Positions 62,958-64,000 of a stretch of 64,000 bases of DNA are shown in pieces. A model generated the notes under the pieces. The model worked only from the letters and a program-made list of their open reading frames with translations. It was not told where the DNA came from and made no database searches. Numbering within the stretch: position 1 is the first letter of the stretch; each line of letters opens with the position of its first letter. The stretch is from Ignavibacterium sp. (lineage in GTDB: Bacteria > Bacteroidota > Ignavibacteria > Ignavibacteriales > Ignavibacteriaceae), in the NCBI GenBank assembly GCA_032027145.1, contig JAVSMP010000001.1, forward strand, positions 958,903 through 1,022,902, read 5' to 3'. The translations under genes were made by a program, and so were the position numbers.

Positions 62958-64000
62958 TCAATGTTTTATAATTGGTATTCCAATAGATGCACTTGGCTCA
63001 GTAATTTTTAGAAGATCAGCGATTGTCGGAGCTATATCAACAATATAAACAGGCGTATTTATTGTTTGTGCAGGAATATTCCACCCATAAAAAATTATTG
63101 GGATATGTGTATCGTAGCTGAAAATTGTTCCGTGTGAAGTTCCTGTTTTCTTATAGTCTGGTAAATAACCCGGCTGCAGATCATAAGCAATATCTCCGGA
63201 GTAAGTCGGATGAAATCCATTTACTGTAAGATTTTTTTGATCCCTTGAAGCAACCTGTGTATCCAGATAATCTCTTGTAAAAATTGATGTCAGTTGAGGA
63301 AAAGTTTCTCTCATATATTCAACCAATTCTGTCCGGATTAACTGCAAATTAAGTTTGTTGTTTCTGATTAAATCATGATTTAAAAATATCTGTCTGTTTG
63401 AATGATCAGCAATTATTTCAGAACTGCCGAATGTTCGCTGAACAAATAATTTAATTGAATCAGAAAAAGCTTTATGATTTAAGTCGCCAACAGGCACTCT
63501 ATTATCACGAAGATATGATTGCGTTTCAAGTGCAGCATGATCCGCGGTTAAAAACAATAAATAATTTCCTTTTCCAACCTGTGCATCAATGGCATTTAGA
63601 AAGTCAGCAATTTGCCGGTCGAGTTTAATGTAATTATCCATAAGCTCATAAGAATGAGTTCCAAATTCATGCCCGATTATATCCGGTGTAGAAAAACTAA
63701 CTGCTAAAAAATCTGTAACATCGCCTTTGCCGAGATTTTCGCCTGCAAGAGCCGATATTGCAAGATCATTCAATATCTGATTGCCAAACGGAGTTGATAT
63801 CAATCTGTAATAACGCTCTTTGTGCTCTACCTTTTCAAAAGAATGAGGAAAAGAAGTTTTTCCTTCATTAAAAAGATCCGGTTCATAAGGTGAATCATCC
63901 GGCGGATTGATTTGATAATTAGTTTCCGGTAAAGACAACTCCCACTTCTTTGTTAAGTATAGATCGGAATAATTTTTATTGTTAAAATCTTTTACCCATT
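62958..64000 (-). CDS. PafA-like alkaline phosphatase (N-terminus beyond window)
   Basis: The frame is open to the right edge; the visible 346 codons are the C-terminal part, beginning WVKDFNNKNYSDLYLTKKWE. Alkaline-phosphatase superfamily metal ligands are visible: Asp/His in SFSTPDIIGHEFG, LTADHAALET, and His in KKTGTSHGTIFSYDTHIPIIFYG. Such PafA-type enzymes are periplasmic phosphomonoesterases common in Bacteroidota. The catalytic Thr lies outside the window. A TTG at 63938 could be misread as a start, but the coding frame continues upstream of it. Probably co-transcribed with the S9 peptidase. Confidence 0.9.
   Translation of the reverse strand, partial: WVKDFNNKNYSDLYLTKKWELSLPETNYQINPPDDSPYEPDLFNEGKTSFPHSFEKVEHKERYYRLISTPFGNQILNDLAISALAGENLGKGDVTDFLAVSFSTPDIIGHEFGTHSYELMDNYIKLDRQIADFLNAIDAQVGKGNYLLFLTADHAALETQSYLRDNRVPVGDLNHKAFSDSIKLFVQRTFGSSEIIADHSNRQIFLNHDLIRNNKLNLQLIRTELVEYMRETFPQLTSIFTRDYLDTQVASRDQKNLTVNGFHPTYSGDIAYDLQPGYLPDYKKTGTSHGTIFSYDTHIPIIFYGWNIPAQTINTPVYIVDIAPTIADLLKITEPSASIGIPIIKH

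Overview
The window is AT-rich bacterial chromosome with no rRNA, no CRISPR array and no prophage. The organism is most likely a member of the Ignavibacteriota or a close relative in the Bacteroidota/Chlorobiota group. Six secreted genes end in an approximately 80-residue type IX secretion (T9SS) sorting tail of the NYPNPFNP type, which is common in that group; a further copy at the left edge runs off the window before its tail. DUF5916, DUF1015, DUF2203 and DUF1846 proteins are also present. No T9SS machinery gene lies here, so the window holds cargo only. Most good start codons have a GGAG-like ribosome binding site.

Layout. 1-11.2 kb (minus strand): a surface-protein island of tandem BNR-repeat proteins, a frameshifted lipase, a PQQ-type propeller lipoprotein, a gene split by an intact IS3-family element, and two more propellers. 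11.4-22.8 kb: a DUF5916 barrel protein, a GyrI-like plus radical SAM pair, an outer-membrane protein, beta-helix and FG-GAP T9SS cargo, an ATP-cone kinase and a matrixin-like protease. 22.8-29.2 kb: DinB, valS, a relic NYN gene, a HAD phosphatase, a YpfJ-type metallopeptidase and an esterase. 29.4-34.8 kb: a multiply frameshifted lipoprotein gene, a methyltransferase, DUF1015 with serC, a GxxExxY relic and a lipoprotein. 34.8-39.2 kb: a two-component system and small proteins. 39.3-49.3 kb: an M28 peptidase followed by a three-fold tandem array of propeller lipoproteins and T9SS cargo. 49.3-64 kb: an IS remnant, L-serine dehydratase, esterase, tRNA-Lys(CTT), DUF1846, STAS protein, two transporters, tag, an ATP-grasp protein, an S9 peptidase and part of a PafA-like phosphatase.

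The most striking structure is shared by two unrelated arrays (1-5.5 kb and 41.4-49.3 kb). In each, nearly identical DNA does not coincide with genes but straddles gene boundaries: T9SS tail of gene n, then terminator and intergenic DNA, then signal peptide of gene n+1. The bodies between these constant blocks are divergent or unrelated. This constant-variable-constant layout looks suited to gaining, losing or swapping secreted modules by homologous recombination. Several modules are broken: a G5-tract frameshift and two in-frame TAA codons. Inside the right array, two intergenic elements fold into the same multi-helix structure, with a compensatory base-pair change in each of three helices. 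That makes a new structured RNA (or structured DNA element) the best candidate for something undescribed here.
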